Part shown: one piece after another, positions 1 through 9,126 of the stretch
Layout: the number at the start of each line of letters is the position of its first letter
Position numbering within the stretch: the stretch's first letter is position 1
DNA from: CAG-791 sp963593905
Lineage (GTDB): Bacteria > Bacillota > Clostridia > Lachnospirales > Lachnospiraceae
Reading direction: 5' to 3'
Assembly (NCBI GenBank): GCA_963593905.1
Contig: CAVBBL010000005.1
Coordinates: 48,283-112,282, forward strand
DNA: 64,000 nucleotides
Position numbers and translations under genes: made by a program
Notes under the pieces: model-generated
What the model saw: only the letters and a program-made list of their open reading frames with translations
What the model was told of the DNA's origin: nothing
Database searches by the model: none

Positions 1-126
1 TCTGATGAAATCGGCAACACCTATATACTATACTCCATTTTCCGAAATCAGGCAACTGCTTCCTCAATGTTGATGCAAACACTGCTTCCCTGACAGCGGT
101 GCTGACATAGCCCGGGCTACGCCTTT

Positions 127-1518
127 CTACTGTCCGGTGCTGTCGTCTGTACTGCTCTCACTGTTTCCCGTACTGCTGCTGTCAGCTGCATCCTCCTGCG
201 TATCCGTATCCTGCTTCTGAAGTCTGACGCGCACCTGCAGGCTGCCGGTGGTCTTCACATGCTCTGTCAGTGTAAAGCCTACTGTTGCTGTATAATTGCC
301 GCTCTTATCTGCCGCAATAGAGCTGCTGATCAGAGAGCTCACATCCACGCTGGGCTTTAGCGCCTTACCGCTGCTGATCTGGTCAAGTTCTTCGGACAGT
401 CCCTGCAGAGAAACCTTCAGCTTCGTGTCCGCGCTTTCTTCTGTATTCTCCTCGTCAGATACGGAGGCAATCTGTGCCGTATAACCATCCGGAATATTGT
501 TCAGTGTCACATCACTGAGAGAAATTTCCACTGTCTTGGCAGCAATAGGCTCTACCACCGCGGTCATCTGTACCTGACCATTAAAGCTGCTATCCGCCAG
601 GGATACACCCTCCGGCAGATAATTTCTGATATCAATGGTCTTCGTCACACTTTCCTGGGCATCCGTCAGATCCAACTCCTCTGCGGAAATGGTTATAGTC
701 TCTACCTTCGCCAGCGCTGCACTTCGGCCTGCCAGCTTCACAGAGGCAGGCTCCACCGTCACCTCTCCCGTAGCCATATAGCCGGACGCCGGCGTACCAC
801 CGGTTTCCACTGTCAGACTCACCGTCTTCACCGGCAGCACTGTGGCGCTTACCTTGACGCTGGATATATTCATCGTCAATCCTGCCGTATTGATCAGCTC
901 GTCATCCTCATCATACAGACGCACCTCTGCACTGGTATTGATATTGGCTGTAGCCCCGGAAACATCTACTGTGGCACTGGCTGTACTCACGGAATCCACC
1001 ACGGATTCTGCGCCGGAAATGCGCACCTGATTCTGCTCCGGCGTTATATCACTCAGAATATATCCGTCCGCCACTTCACCGCTGGAAACAATCTGCAGTG
1101 TGATGGATTTTGTCTTCTTCTCTTCGATGTTCAGTCGGACTGCATCGATACTTCCCTCGATATTGGTGATCTCATTATTATATTTGTTTGTGGAAAGGGT
1201 GATGCCCACCGTATCCAGTGTGCTCATATCCTGCACATCTGCTGTGGCCACAATATTATCTGCTCCCAGAGAATCGATGACGGAACGAGGCGCCGTCACC
1301 ACCACCACCGGAATCACATCTGTATTGTCCAGCACACTGTAGACCTCGCCCCGATTCGTAATCAGACTGGTGTTGAGCAGTTTGACCTGCACATTGGTAA
1401 ACTGCAGTGTCGTGACAGGATCATTGATATTGGTCACCAGGAACCACAGCATGGTGGCAAATACCAGTGCAATCACTTTCAGTCCTAGATTACGAAAGAT
1501 CAATTTCTCAAGCTTCAT
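127..1518 (-). CDS. cdaR: CdaR (YbbR-domain) regulator of diadenylate cyclase
   Basis: Membrane-anchored, outward-facing partner of the c-di-AMP synthase CdaA. A single N-terminal membrane helix (about residues 13-31, FATMLWFLVTN core) is followed by consecutive YbbR-type repeats filling residues about 50-430, and a Ser/Thr/Asp-rich tail of about 30 residues. Its start overlaps the 3' end of cdaA by 11 bases, the usual cdaA-cdaR coupling in Firmicutes. In the family CdaR tunes CdaA activity from the outer face of the membrane. glmM often follows in related genomes, but only 126 bases are visible beyond this stop and they show no gene. Confidence 0.93.
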   Translation of the reverse strand: MKLEKLIFRNLGLKVIALVFATMLWFLVTNINDPVTTLQFTNVQVKLLNTSLITNRGEVYSVLDNTDVIPVVVVTAPRSVIDSLGADNIVATADVQDMSTLDTVGITLSTNKYNNEITNIEGSIDAVRLNIEEKKTKSITLQIVSSGEVADGYILSDITPEQNQVRISGAESVVDSVSTASATVDVSGATANINTSAEVRLYDEDDELINTAGLTMNISSVKVSATVLPVKTVSLTVETGGTPASGYMATGEVTVEPASVKLAGRSAALAKVETITISAEELDLTDAQESVTKTIDIRNYLPEGVSLADSSFNGQVQMTAVVEPIAAKTVEISLSDVTLNNIPDGYTAQIASVSDEENTEESADTKLKVSLQGLSEELDQISSGKALKPSVDVSSLISSSIAADKSGNYTATVGFTLTEHVKTTGSLQVRVRLQKQDTDTQEDAADSSSTGNSESSTDDSTGQ

Positions 1519-2380
1519 CCTTGTTCTTTCCCTTTCTGGACAGAATGCCCCGGCGATGCTCCTCCTGACTGCCCTTGCCCTGCAGCCATACCAGACGCTC
1601 TCTCAGGCGATCCGCACTGACTTCCCGCTCCAGCACCCCTTTATAGGCGACGCTGATTTTCCCCGTTTCCTCAGAAACGATTATCGTCAGGGAGTCCGTC
1701 ACCTCAGAGATGCCCACCGCGGCCCGGTGACGGGTGCCGAGGTCCTTATCCAATCTATTGTCCGATAAAGGCAGATAACAGGTAGCTGAGGTGATCCTGT
1801 CCCCCCGGATGATGACTGCACCGTCATGGAGCGGGGTATTTTTTTCAAAAATATTGATGAGCAGCTGACTGGTCACCACTGCATCCACGTCTATGCCGGT
1901 TCGCTCGTACTCCCGCAGGGGACTGCTCTGCTCAATGACGATCAATGCGCCGGTCTTTACCTTGGCCATTGCCACACATCCCCGCACCAGCTCGGACACC
2001 GTCTTGTCAGAAAAGCGTCCATCCGGCTCCCGGTTGTCAAAGGAAATGATGTGGGTCAGGAATTGCTTCCTTCCCAGTTCCTCCATGCCGTTTCGCAGCT
2101 CCGGCTGCAGAATCACGATCAGGGCAATAACACCGAGACTGGTGACATTTTTCACGATCCACAATATGGTGGTCATATTAAAGAGCGCTGCGATCATGAT
2201 AAAGACCAAAATCATGAACACGCCTCTCATCAACGACCACGCTCTGGTATTTTTCACCCAGAGTATAAGGTAATATGCCAAAAATGCGATGATCAGAATC
2301 TCAATGATATCCGTCCACCGCACATTTGGCATATGAAGATTTGATAGATAGCTGGAAAAAATGGTGCCGATTGCCTGCAT
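1508..2380 (-). CDS. cdaA: Diadenylate cyclase CdaA
   Basis: Makes c-di-AMP from two ATP at the inner membrane face. Three N-terminal membrane helices (about residues 23-95) precede a DisA_N/DAC domain. Both catalytic signatures are intact: DGA (residues 186-188, in LHDGAVIIRGDRI) and RHR (217-219, in GTRHRAAVG). Length (290 aa) fits the CdaA class. It is sandwiched between a membrane protein whose stop is immediately adjacent and cdaR, so the three are probably co-translated. A likely c-di-AMP receptor (DarA) lies at about 48.4 kb. Confidence 0.96.
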   Translation of the reverse strand: MQAIGTIFSSYLSNLHMPNVRWTDIIEILIIAFLAYYLILWVKNTRAWSLMRGVFMILVFIMIAALFNMTTILWIVKNVTSLGVIALIVILQPELRNGMEELGRKQFLTHIISFDNREPDGRFSDKTVSELVRGCVAMAKVKTGALIVIEQSSPLREYERTGIDVDAVVTSQLLINIFEKNTPLHDGAVIIRGDRITSATCYLPLSDNRLDKDLGTRHRAAVGISEVTDSLTIIVSEETGKISVAYKGVLEREVSADRLRERLVWLQGKGSQEEHRRGILSRKGKNKDEA

Positions 2381-3535
2381 TTATCTGGTCCAATCCTGAG
2401 GATCAAGATCCTCATAACTTATATCGTCCGTGTAGTTTACAAAGTCCTCCCCATTATCATAACCGCCCTCATCATAGCGGTCATAGGACGCCTCATCTCC
2501 ATAGGTGCCGGCATCGTCATACCCGGCATAGTCATAAGATACATCCTCCTGCGGCGCCGATCTTCTGTCCGCATAACCGCTGTGAGGGCCATAGGGATGA
2601 GCGATCTCTCTGGAGGTGCTGATCTTCTTCACCGTGCGTGATTTCGTGGAGAGTGCCACCTTCGGCACAGCCTTTACATAATAATAATACTCATCATCCT
2701 CAAACTGAACACTCTCCGTCCGGGAGTAATCCAGATTAAAGACCATGAACTGAATGATCCAGGCAACGCCGAAAGAAAGTATCGTTCCCAGAAACAGAAG
2801 AGGAATAGAAACCTGCGTGTCAAAGATCATATCGCCGATGAGGATCACCAGCAGGTCGACCACAGAACCCACGCCGATGGCCAACAGCCAGGAATTGACG
2901 ACCATCAGTCTCCGAATGATATAGACGATGATCAAAGTCAATGCAAAGGCCAGTATCATGACCCACATCTTCTCATTCTTGAAAATACCATCCAGAACGA
3001 AGCGGAACTTACTCACCGACTCCTCTGTGGTAATCCCTGTAATCGATGCCGCATTTTTATTGATAAATTCCACAAAGTAGACCACGATCACACCGAAAGA
3101 CACGGAAAGAATCGAAGCAGGTCCCAAAAGAAGGCCGGCTGCAACAGGCACGGCGTAGATCAGGTTCAGACGATAGGCCACCGGCAAAAGCAGCAGGATG
3201 ATGGCATCCTTCGGTGAAAAACGAAAATAAAGGAGCAGTATCAACGCATACAGAGCCGCCGCCACTGCCATTGTCTCCAGAGAAAGGGCATACATCTGCG
3301 CCACAATGATCAGTCCAATGATGGATACACTCAGACTCACCGGCAACAATGCACATACCAGCGCCAGAATCACTGCCAGCAGGGGATTCGCCAGCGTAGT
3401 GTTATAGCCGATCCTGCTGTCCAGAAATAAAAGTGCCATAAGTGTGAGAAGGAACTTCCCTCCCAGCTGTATCAGATTTTCATAGCTGCTGTAAATAGCC
3501 AGTGCGCGTTCACGCAGTTCCAGCAAAGTAGTCAT
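2381..3535 (-). CDS. Polytopic membrane protein of unknown function with Tyr/Asp-rich tail, upstream of cdaA
   Basis: I do not recognise the family. Roughly eight hydrophobic segments fill residues about 25-275. A cytoplasmic-looking tail (about 280-384) follows, very rich in Tyr, Asp, Glu and Gly (for example QFEDDEYYYYVKAV, then repeated DxYDE-like patterns). The stop codon is immediately followed by the cdaA start, so it belongs to the c-di-AMP operon and may work with CdaA/CdaR at the membrane. The tail could be a phosphorylation target or partner-binding segment; that is inference from composition and position only. Confidence 0.7.
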   Translation of the reverse strand: MTTLLELRERALAIYSSYENLIQLGGKFLLTLMALLFLDSRIGYNTTLANPLLAVILALVCALLPVSLSVSIIGLIIVAQMYALSLETMAVAAALYALILLLYFRFSPKDAIILLLLPVAYRLNLIYAVPVAAGLLLGPASILSVSFGVIVVYFVEFINKNAASITGITTEESVSKFRFVLDGIFKNEKMWVMILAFALTLIIVYIIRRLMVVNSWLLAIGVGSVVDLLVILIGDMIFDTQVSIPLLFLGTILSFGVAWIIQFMVFNLDYSRTESVQFEDDEYYYYVKAVPKVALSTKSRTVKKISTSREIAHPYGPHSGYADRRSAPQEDVSYDYAGYDDAGTYGDEASYDRYDEGGYDNGEDFVNYTDDISYEDLDPQDWTR

Positions 3536-3540
3536 GCCTG

Positions 3541-3939
3541 TTAAACTTCCTCTTTCTTTTTGTAACTCGCTGCCATGACTGACAGCATTTTGTAATACCT
3601 CTGCACTTGCTTCTGCATCCGGGAATATCTCCTGGTATAGACCACATAGGTCAGGATCAGAACGGCAGCTGTATATAATAGGTAAATCACAATAATCCTG
3701 CCGAAGAAGGACATCAGATCCATACTGTAGATCGAGAGCATCAGCTCTTCAAAGCCGTAATAGCAATATACCGCCAGGAGTATCAGAAAGGAAACCGTAG
3801 CACACAGAAAAGAGCGTAGCATCTGGCTGGAGAGATAATCTCCCCTGAAATAGGCATTCATGCGGGCATTCTTCGCCCCTTCCGTCTTCTCATATACCGC
3901 GATCTTTGTCATCAGGCGAATCTTGTTCTCATTCAGCAT
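3541..3939 (-). CDS. Small two-helix membrane protein
   Basis: A 132-residue protein with a charged N-terminal segment (about 1-40), two strong membrane helices (about 44-63 and 83-102) and a basic C-terminal stretch ending KKKEEV. No family recognised. It overlaps comF by 11 bases on its 5' side and ends 5 bases before the next membrane gene's start, so it is an internal member of the recD2-comF-...-cdaA-cdaR operon. Confidence 0.65.
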   Translation of the reverse strand: MLNENKIRLMTKIAVYEKTEGAKNARMNAYFRGDYLSSQMLRSFLCATVSFLILLAVYCYYGFEELMLSIYSMDLMSFFGRIIVIYLLYTAAVLILTYVVYTRRYSRMQKQVQRYYKMLSVMAASYKKKEEV

Positions 3940-4663
3940 ATACTTTCTCCGGTCTGTCTGCGCCTATAGCCAGTGTCAGAAAACAGACCCTGTCAGCTCC
4001 TGCCCGGTATAAAGCCTGTGCGCAGGCATCTATGGTGGTTCCTGTGGTATAGATATCATCAATCACGATGATTGCCTTCAATTTTACATCATTTGCACAT
4101 GCATGAAAAGCTCTTTTCAAATTATTTTGCCTGTCTGAAATCCCCATATTCTTCATGGGAAGGGTGTTTTTCACGCGTATAAGTGCGTCCTTTTTTGTCG
4201 GTATCCCGACGTTACGGGAGAGTTCCTTTGCAAGGAGCCATGCCTGGTTATAGCCCCTCTTTCTCTCCTTTTCCGGATAAAGCGGAACCGGCAGCAACAG
4301 ATCAAAATGCTCCCCCGGGAAGACCTGGGTAAGTCTGCTGCTCAGCTGCTCTCCATACCACTTTGCATACTCTCTTCGATTTTTGTATTTGAAGCGGTAG
4401 AGGGATCCTGCGCAGTCCCGATAGGAAAAGACCGCCCCGCCCCGCTCATAGCTGTGCTCTGTGTTTCTGCAGTCCCGGCAGTATTCCCCCTCTGCGTCGC
4501 AGAGCACTTTTCCGCACCGGCAGCAGGTGCTGCCTTCTATGGGTTTTAGCTTTTTCTCGCAGTCCGTGCATATTTTTGCACCAAAAGGGCGCACCGGTTC
4601 ATCACACACAGGACAGCGCCGGGGGAAAACCAGATCCACCGGCAGCGAAAAATATTTTTTCAA
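3929..4663 (-). CDS. comF: ComF family phosphoribosyltransferase-like protein
   Basis: ComF-type protein linked in the family to DNA uptake and processing. The N-terminus carries zinc-finger cysteines (CPVC, CTDC, CCRC, CRDC within residues about 16-67) and the C-terminal half a PRPP-binding loop (IIVIDDIYTTGTTIDAC, about residues 196-212). The best in-frame start is TTG at 4663, giving the expected KKYFSLPVDLVFPRRCPVC beginning. It has no good SD. An ATG overlapping the recD2 stop (4767-4769) is out of frame with comF. A 30-base tandem duplication lies just upstream. Confidence 0.85.
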   Translation of the reverse strand: MKKYFSLPVDLVFPRRCPVCDEPVRPFGAKICTDCEKKLKPIEGSTCCRCGKVLCDAEGEYCRDCRNTEHSYERGGAVFSYRDCAGSLYRFKYKNRREYAKWYGEQLSSRLTQVFPGEHFDLLLPVPLYPEKERKRGYNQAWLLAKELSRNVGIPTKKDALIRVKNTLPMKNMGISDRQNNLKRAFHACANDVKLKAIIVIDDIYTTGTTIDACAQALYRAGADRVCFLTLAIGADRPEKVYAE

Positions 4664-4689
4664 CTTTGGATAGGCAGATGGCTTTATTC

Positions 4690-4752
4690 TTATATCTTTT
4701 ATTCCTATATCTTTTCTCCTTATATCTTTTATTCCTATATCTTTTCTCCTTT
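4690..4752. repeat. 30-bp tandem duplication between recD2 and comF
   Basis: Two back-to-back copies of a 30-base unit (TATATCTTTTATTCC plus TATATCTTTTCTCCT on the plus strand). On the coding strand each copy contains AAGGAG, so the comF leader has two SD-like motifs, both far (over 30 bases) from the TTG start. The unit itself is built from two near-identical 15-mers. Confidence 0.85.
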
Positions 4753-4768
4753 GGCTGTGTGTTTTCCA

Positions 4769-7048
4769 TTAGAAGCCGTCGTAAATACCGTCAGCAATAT
4801 CCGCTGCCGGATTCTTTGCAGCGCACATCTCCAGGATCCGATCCCGCAGTCCCGTGTACCGCATGGTGTGTCCCACATTGGCCACCATCCGCTCCAGTGT
4901 CTCCCTACTCCCCAGAATCGTAACGCAGGATCTGGCTCTGGTCACTGCCGTATAAAGCAGATTTCTCGTGAAAAGAGCAGGGGGACCCGACAAAAGCGGC
5001 AGGACCACTGCCGGGTATTCAGATCCCTGGGATTTATGCACCGTAATAGCATAGGCCAGTTCCAGTTCGTCCAGAGATTCAAAGGGATAGACCACCGTCC
5101 TGTTCTCATCAAAAAGCACGGTCATTTCTCTGGCCGCCTCATCAATGCATTGAATCAGACCAAAATCACCGTTGAACACACCGGTTCCCTTTTCAATGGG
5201 CATACCGAAATTCCCCCGCACTTCCCACTCAATCTGATAGTCGTTGCGGATCTGCATCACCTTGTCTCCCTCACGGAAAATCACGTCCTCCCGCTGCAGC
5301 TCTCCTTTTCCGTCCTGAGGCGGATTAAGCACAGACTGCAGTGCCTGATTGAGCTTTTCCACCCCCAGTGCACCCTTTCGCATAGGTGTCAGTACCTGCA
5401 CATCATTCTGGCTGCAGTGGGCATAGCGGGGCATCAAATCCCTGACCAGCTGCACAATATGTTTGTACATGACATTGGGATCCCTGCGCTCCAGGAAAAA
5501 GAAGTCCTTGCTCTCATTGTTCAGACGCAGGGGACGCCCCTCGTTGATGGCATGCGCATTGGCCACAATATCACTTTCCATTGCCTGTCGGAAAATCCTG
5601 GTCAGCGACACCGTGGAAAATGCGCCGGATTCTATCATGTCCTGCAACACCCTTCCCGGTCCCACACAGGGAAGCTGATTCACATCTCCCACCATGATCA
5701 GTCTGGTACCGGGCATCACTGCCTTCAAAAGCGCCAGGAAGAGATGCATATCCACCATGGACATCTCATCGATGATCACCGCATCCGCCTCCAGGGGCTC
5801 TTCCTCATTGTGAATAAATCCGCCGAAGGACTGTCCGTCCTTTTCTGTCGTCATTGCCTTCACGCCCAAAAGGCGATGGATCGTGCAGGCTTCATAGCCG
5901 GTGGCTTCTGTCATGCGCTTGGCCGCTCTTCCCGTAGGGGCCGCCAGGAGCACCTCCATACCTTCTTCCTGAAAATATCGGATCATGGCATTGATCGTCG
6001 TGGTCTTACCGGTACCGGGGCCGCCGGTCAAAAGCACCACGGCTCTGGTAGCAGCCAACACCACCGCCTGTCTCTGCAGATCATCCAGGGATCTGTTTTC
6101 CTCTTTTTCCATCTCCCTGATGCGTTTTTCGATCTGTGCTGTCTCCTCGCTGCCTGCCATTACACCGGCATCCAACTCCAGCAGCAGTCTGGCGATCTGC
6201 TGTTCTTCGTGATAAGCCATCCGGGAGTACACCTGTACCTGTTCCTGCTGCCGGCGTATGTAGACCTTTCGCTCTATCGCCAGATTGTCCAGCTGCACCG
6301 AGAGATTATCTCCGGAAAGTCCCAGCAGTGCCTCCGTTTTCTCCAACAATTCTTCTCTGGGCAGATAGCAGTTTCCCTCTGCCAGTGTCTGAGACAATGT
6401 ATACAGCAGACCGCTGCGGATACGAAAATCCGAGTCCGCCTGAATACCAATCCGTCCCGCGATCTCATCTGCCTTTCCAAAGCCGATCCCGACCACATCC
6501 TCCGCCAGACGATAGGGATTTTCCCGAAGGATGTTATACATTTTCATGCCATAGAGGTTCCAGATCCGTATGGCGAAGCGATTACTGATGCCGTATTGCT
6601 GCAAAAAGAGAATGGCATCTCTCACCTCATGCTGATCCTGGAGCTGAGCCGCAATTTCTCTCGCCTTTCGCTCGCTGATACCTTTCACCTCTGCCAGGCG
6701 CTCCGGCTCCTTTTCCATGATCTCCAGGGTCTCATCCCCAAAGGCATCTACGATCCTCACCGCCAGTTTGGGGCCGATTCCCCGAACGGCGCCGGAACCA
6801 AGATACCGCAATATAGCCTGCGCATCCTCCGGAACCGTGACACTGTACTTGACAGCACGAAACTGCATGCCATACACCGGATGTTCTGTATATTGTCCCT
6901 CTATCACGCAGTTTTCCCCTTCATGAATGGACACAGGGGATCCTGTGCAGGTGATCTCTTCCTCCTCCTGCATGATTTCAAAAACGGTATAAAGGTTTTC
7001 TTCGTTTCTGTAAATGATATGGGTGACGTATCCCTTGATTGTTTCCAT
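4769..7048 (-). CDS. recD2: RecD2-type 5'-3' DNA helicase
   Basis: Stand-alone RecD-like SF1B helicase involved in DNA repair in bacteria lacking RecBCD. The N-terminal extension (about residues 1-290) contains helix-hairpin-helix-like segments (GIGPKLAVRIVDAFG; KGISERKAREIA). Walker A GGPGTGKTT falls at about 341-349, motif II is VIIDEMSM, and the C-terminal UvrD-like motif is AYAITVHKSQGSEYP. Length (759) is normal. It starts the minus-strand run leading to comF and cdaA; its SD is weak (GGCGG). Confidence 0.93.
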   Translation of the reverse strand: METIKGYVTHIIYRNEENLYTVFEIMQEEEEITCTGSPVSIHEGENCVIEGQYTEHPVYGMQFRAVKYSVTVPEDAQAILRYLGSGAVRGIGPKLAVRIVDAFGDETLEIMEKEPERLAEVKGISERKAREIAAQLQDQHEVRDAILFLQQYGISNRFAIRIWNLYGMKMYNILRENPYRLAEDVVGIGFGKADEIAGRIGIQADSDFRIRSGLLYTLSQTLAEGNCYLPREELLEKTEALLGLSGDNLSVQLDNLAIERKVYIRRQQEQVQVYSRMAYHEEQQIARLLLELDAGVMAGSEETAQIEKRIREMEKEENRSLDDLQRQAVVLAATRAVVLLTGGPGTGKTTTINAMIRYFQEEGMEVLLAAPTGRAAKRMTEATGYEACTIHRLLGVKAMTTEKDGQSFGGFIHNEEEPLEADAVIIDEMSMVDMHLFLALLKAVMPGTRLIMVGDVNQLPCVGPGRVLQDMIESGAFSTVSLTRIFRQAMESDIVANAHAINEGRPLRLNNESKDFFFLERRDPNVMYKHIVQLVRDLMPRYAHCSQNDVQVLTPMRKGALGVEKLNQALQSVLNPPQDGKGELQREDVIFREGDKVMQIRNDYQIEWEVRGNFGMPIEKGTGVFNGDFGLIQCIDEAAREMTVLFDENRTVVYPFESLDELELAYAITVHKSQGSEYPAVVLPLLSGPPALFTRNLLYTAVTRARSCVTILGSRETLERMVANVGHTMRYTGLRDRILEMCAAKNPAADIADGIYDGF

Positions 7049-7152
7049 AGACTCAGCCGCCTTTACATGTATAACTCTGTGTCTGCGCTGTTTTAATAAA
7101 AGATATGCTAGAGAAGAAAATGCAGAAATAACACCGAAAAAAATTGTATACA

Positions 7153-7186
7153 GCAGGCAGTCGTAGCCTTCTGCACAACTGCCTGC
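7153..7186 (-). terminator. Probable terminator of mreB/mbl
   Basis: A 9-bp perfect stem (GCAGGCAGT with ACTGCCTGC) lies just past the mreB/mbl stop. Reading minus, a run of T follows about 9 bases later, so termination is likely but not textbook. Confidence 0.5.
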
Positions 7187-7206
7187 CGTCTGTCAACTAT
7201 CTTTGA

Positions 7207-8205
7207 TCAAAGAAGATTATGCTCTCCACCGGAGAGAAACTCTACATATTTGCCTGTGCCGATGGCCACGGCTGTCATGGGATCCTCAGCGGTAACCGCA
7301 TTGATGCCTGTCTTGGAGGTAATCAGCTCTTCCAGACCCTGCAGCAGGCTGCCGCCGCCGGTCAGCACAATGCCGCGGTCTGCAATATCCGCTGCCAGCT
7401 CCGGCGGTGTCTTTTCCAGGACACTGTGAATTGCTTCCACGATCTGATTCGTAGACTCCTTCAAAGCTTCTTCCGTCTCCTCCGTGGACACCTTAATGGT
7501 TCTGGGCAGACCCGTCACCAGGTTACGGCCGCGCACTTCCATGTATTCCGCTTCCGGGCGAGGATAGCAGGAACCAATCTTGATCTTGATGTCCTCTGCC
7601 GTCCGCTCACCCACCAGCAGATTGTACTTTTTACGCATGTAGCGCACCAATGCATCATCAAAGTCATCCCCTGCCACCTTGATGGAGGTGCTGACCACCG
7701 TGCCGCCTAAGGAAATCACGGCGATATCGCTGGTGCCGCCGCCGATATCTACCACCATGTTGCCGCAGGGCTTTGCAATATCAATGCCTGCGCCGATGGC
7801 TGCAGCAATGGGCTCCTCGATGATGAATACCTCTCTGGCCCCGGCCTGGAAGGTAGCATCCTCTACCGCCTTCTTCTCCACTTCTGTGACACCGCTGGGC
7901 ACACAGACGGCGATACGCGGCTTACGGAAGGTCTTCTTCCCCACTGCCTTCTGGATGAAATACTTCATCATCTTCTCTGTAACGGTATAATCAGAAATGA
8001 CGCCCTGTCTCAAGGGACGAACAGCTACAATATTCCCCGGTGTACGGCCAAGCATCAGACGGGCATCCTCACCGATTGCCTTGATCCGATTTGTATCTCT
8101 GTCAAAAGCCACCACAGAGGGCTCCTTGAGCACAACGCCTCTGCCTCTTAAATAAACCAGCACACTGGCTGTTCCAAGATCGATTCCGATATCTGTAAAC
8201 TGCAT
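7207..8205 (-). CDS. mbl: MreB/Mbl family rod-shape actin
   Basis: Bacterial actin that organises lateral cell-wall synthesis. The fold's phosphate loops are visible: DIGIDLGTASVLVY at the N-terminus, VVDIGGGTSDIAVIS in the middle and the adenosine motif LTGGGSLLQGLEEL near the C-terminus; 332 aa is the usual length. The mbl assignment rather than mreB is tentative: mreC/mreD are absent here, and Mbl-type copies are often away from mreCD. A strong SD (AGAAAGGGG) precedes the ATG. The gene has a promoter at 8464-8492 and so a leader of about 250 bases containing a four-module hairpin element. Confidence 0.9.
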   Translation of the reverse strand: MQFTDIGIDLGTASVLVYLRGRGVVLKEPSVVAFDRDTNRIKAIGEDARLMLGRTPGNIVAVRPLRQGVISDYTVTEKMMKYFIQKAVGKKTFRKPRIAVCVPSGVTEVEKKAVEDATFQAGAREVFIIEEPIAAAIGAGIDIAKPCGNMVVDIGGGTSDIAVISLGGTVVSTSIKVAGDDFDDALVRYMRKKYNLLVGERTAEDIKIKIGSCYPRPEAEYMEVRGRNLVTGLPRTIKVSTEETEEALKESTNQIVEAIHSVLEKTPPELAADIADRGIVLTGGGSLLQGLEELITSKTGINAVTAEDPMTAVAIGTGKYVEFLSGGEHNLL

Positions 8206-8219
8206 GTTTCCCCTTTCTA

Positions 8220-8340
8220 AGCCACAGCCCGCTGCAGCCGCGCGAGGAGAAATTCCCGAAGGTGATTTCTCCGATGTGATCTTGCATTGACGGTGTTTAC
8301 GACATCAATGCAGTTTGAAAAGAATGTCATCGGCCATTGC
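8220..8340 (-). repeat. Family 1 leader-hairpin element upstream of mbl (A-B-C-D, degenerate)
   Basis: Reading minus: a degenerate A module, B (GCATTGATG...CATCAATGC type, one arm altered), C (GGAGAAAT...ATTTCTCC) and a GC-rich D, then the mbl SD. A short ORF (8305-8337, ATG GCC GAT GAC..., ending K-L-H-stop) lies in the A/B region behind its own SD-like AGAGGG. Confidence 0.8.
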
Positions 8341-8463
8341 CCTCTAACCACGAATCACTGACCTCTAATCACCGGCCACCGACCACTGGCTACAACTCTA
8401 TAGTAATATCAACATTCATAAACTAATAACAGCAATGCATATGCTTAAGGCATACGCACTGCT

Positions 8464-8492
8464 ATTATACTCTATCGCTCTATGTTTTTCAA
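8464..8492 (-). promoter_or_regulatory. Sigma-A type promoter for mbl
   Basis: Reading minus: TTGAAA, 17-base spacer, TATAAT. Transcription would start near 8457, giving a long leader that includes an imperfect hairpin (about 8428-8468) and the four-module element. Confidence 0.75.
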
Positions 8493-8528
8493 AACTTTTT
8501 CGGCAGCAGATCTGTGTTCTGTTTGCAA

Positions 8529-9125
8529 TTACAGCAACGCCTTCATAGCCTCCCCGATCTGATGTCCCAGGGAAATGCCGTAGGCCGGTGTAGGGTGCAG
8601 TCCGTCCAGCGTATAGGTCCAGGCATTCTCCTTGGTGATCCAGGCCTCGTGATACAGATCCAGTACAGGAACATCGGCATCTTTGGCTGCTGTCCGGATT
8701 ACATTTACATAATCCTCCAGATACAGCCCGTATTTATTAGGTCCCACACCCGCGGTTTCCCAGCTGCCTTCCTCCGGATGATAGTCTCTCTGCAAGGGAA
8801 GGATGACCAACAGTTTCGCACTCGGCCACTTTTCCTTTATATTTTTCAGAATTCTGCGGAGATTCTCCCCGGTACTCTCTAATTTACTGTTATGACCAAA
8901 GTCATTGCTTCCCCCAAACAGGGTGATGATATCCGGTGTCCGGGCATCCTGCAGCATTTCCTCACTGGCCTGCAGCAGGCAACCGAAGGGAGCCTCATCT
9001 ACTCCATAGGAATAGCCGCTGAAGCCGTATTTTCCGCATTCCAGATCCAGATCCCGGCACACCGTGTCAATATAATATCCCATATCCGTAATGGAATCTC
9101 CAAAAGCAAACCATATTTTTTTCAC
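8529..9125 (-). CDS. SGNH/GDSL-type hydrolase
   Basis: Serine esterase or lipase-like hydrolase, probably cytoplasmic (no signal peptide). All SGNH blocks are visible: block I FGDSITD (residues about 7-13, catalytic Ser), block III GGSND, block V DGLHPT (catalytic Asp and His). I chose GTG at 9125: the SD (GGAG) lies inside the last codons of uvrA, whose TAG stop is at 9127-9129. An in-frame GTG 12 bases upstream would place that SD inside the coding sequence. Natural substrate unknown; possibly deacetylation of carbohydrate. Confidence 0.85.
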   Translation of the reverse strand: MKKIWFAFGDSITDMGYYIDTVCRDLDLECGKYGFSGYSYGVDEAPFGCLLQASEEMLQDARTPDIITLFGGSNDFGHNSKLESTGENLRRILKNIKEKWPSAKLLVILPLQRDYHPEEGSWETAGVGPNKYGLYLEDYVNVIRTAAKDADVPVLDLYHEAWITKENAWTYTLDGLHPTPAYGISLGHQIGEAMKALL

Positions 9126-9126
9126 A

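Noticed and set aside
4751..7096. 781-codon open frame on the plus strand opposite recD2
   Set aside because: Antisense shadow of recD2; His/Gln/Leu-rich composition, no SD, no motifs.
8102..8287. 61-codon minus-strand ORF overlapping the mbl start
   Set aside because: Starts in module B of a hairpin element and reads mbl out of frame.
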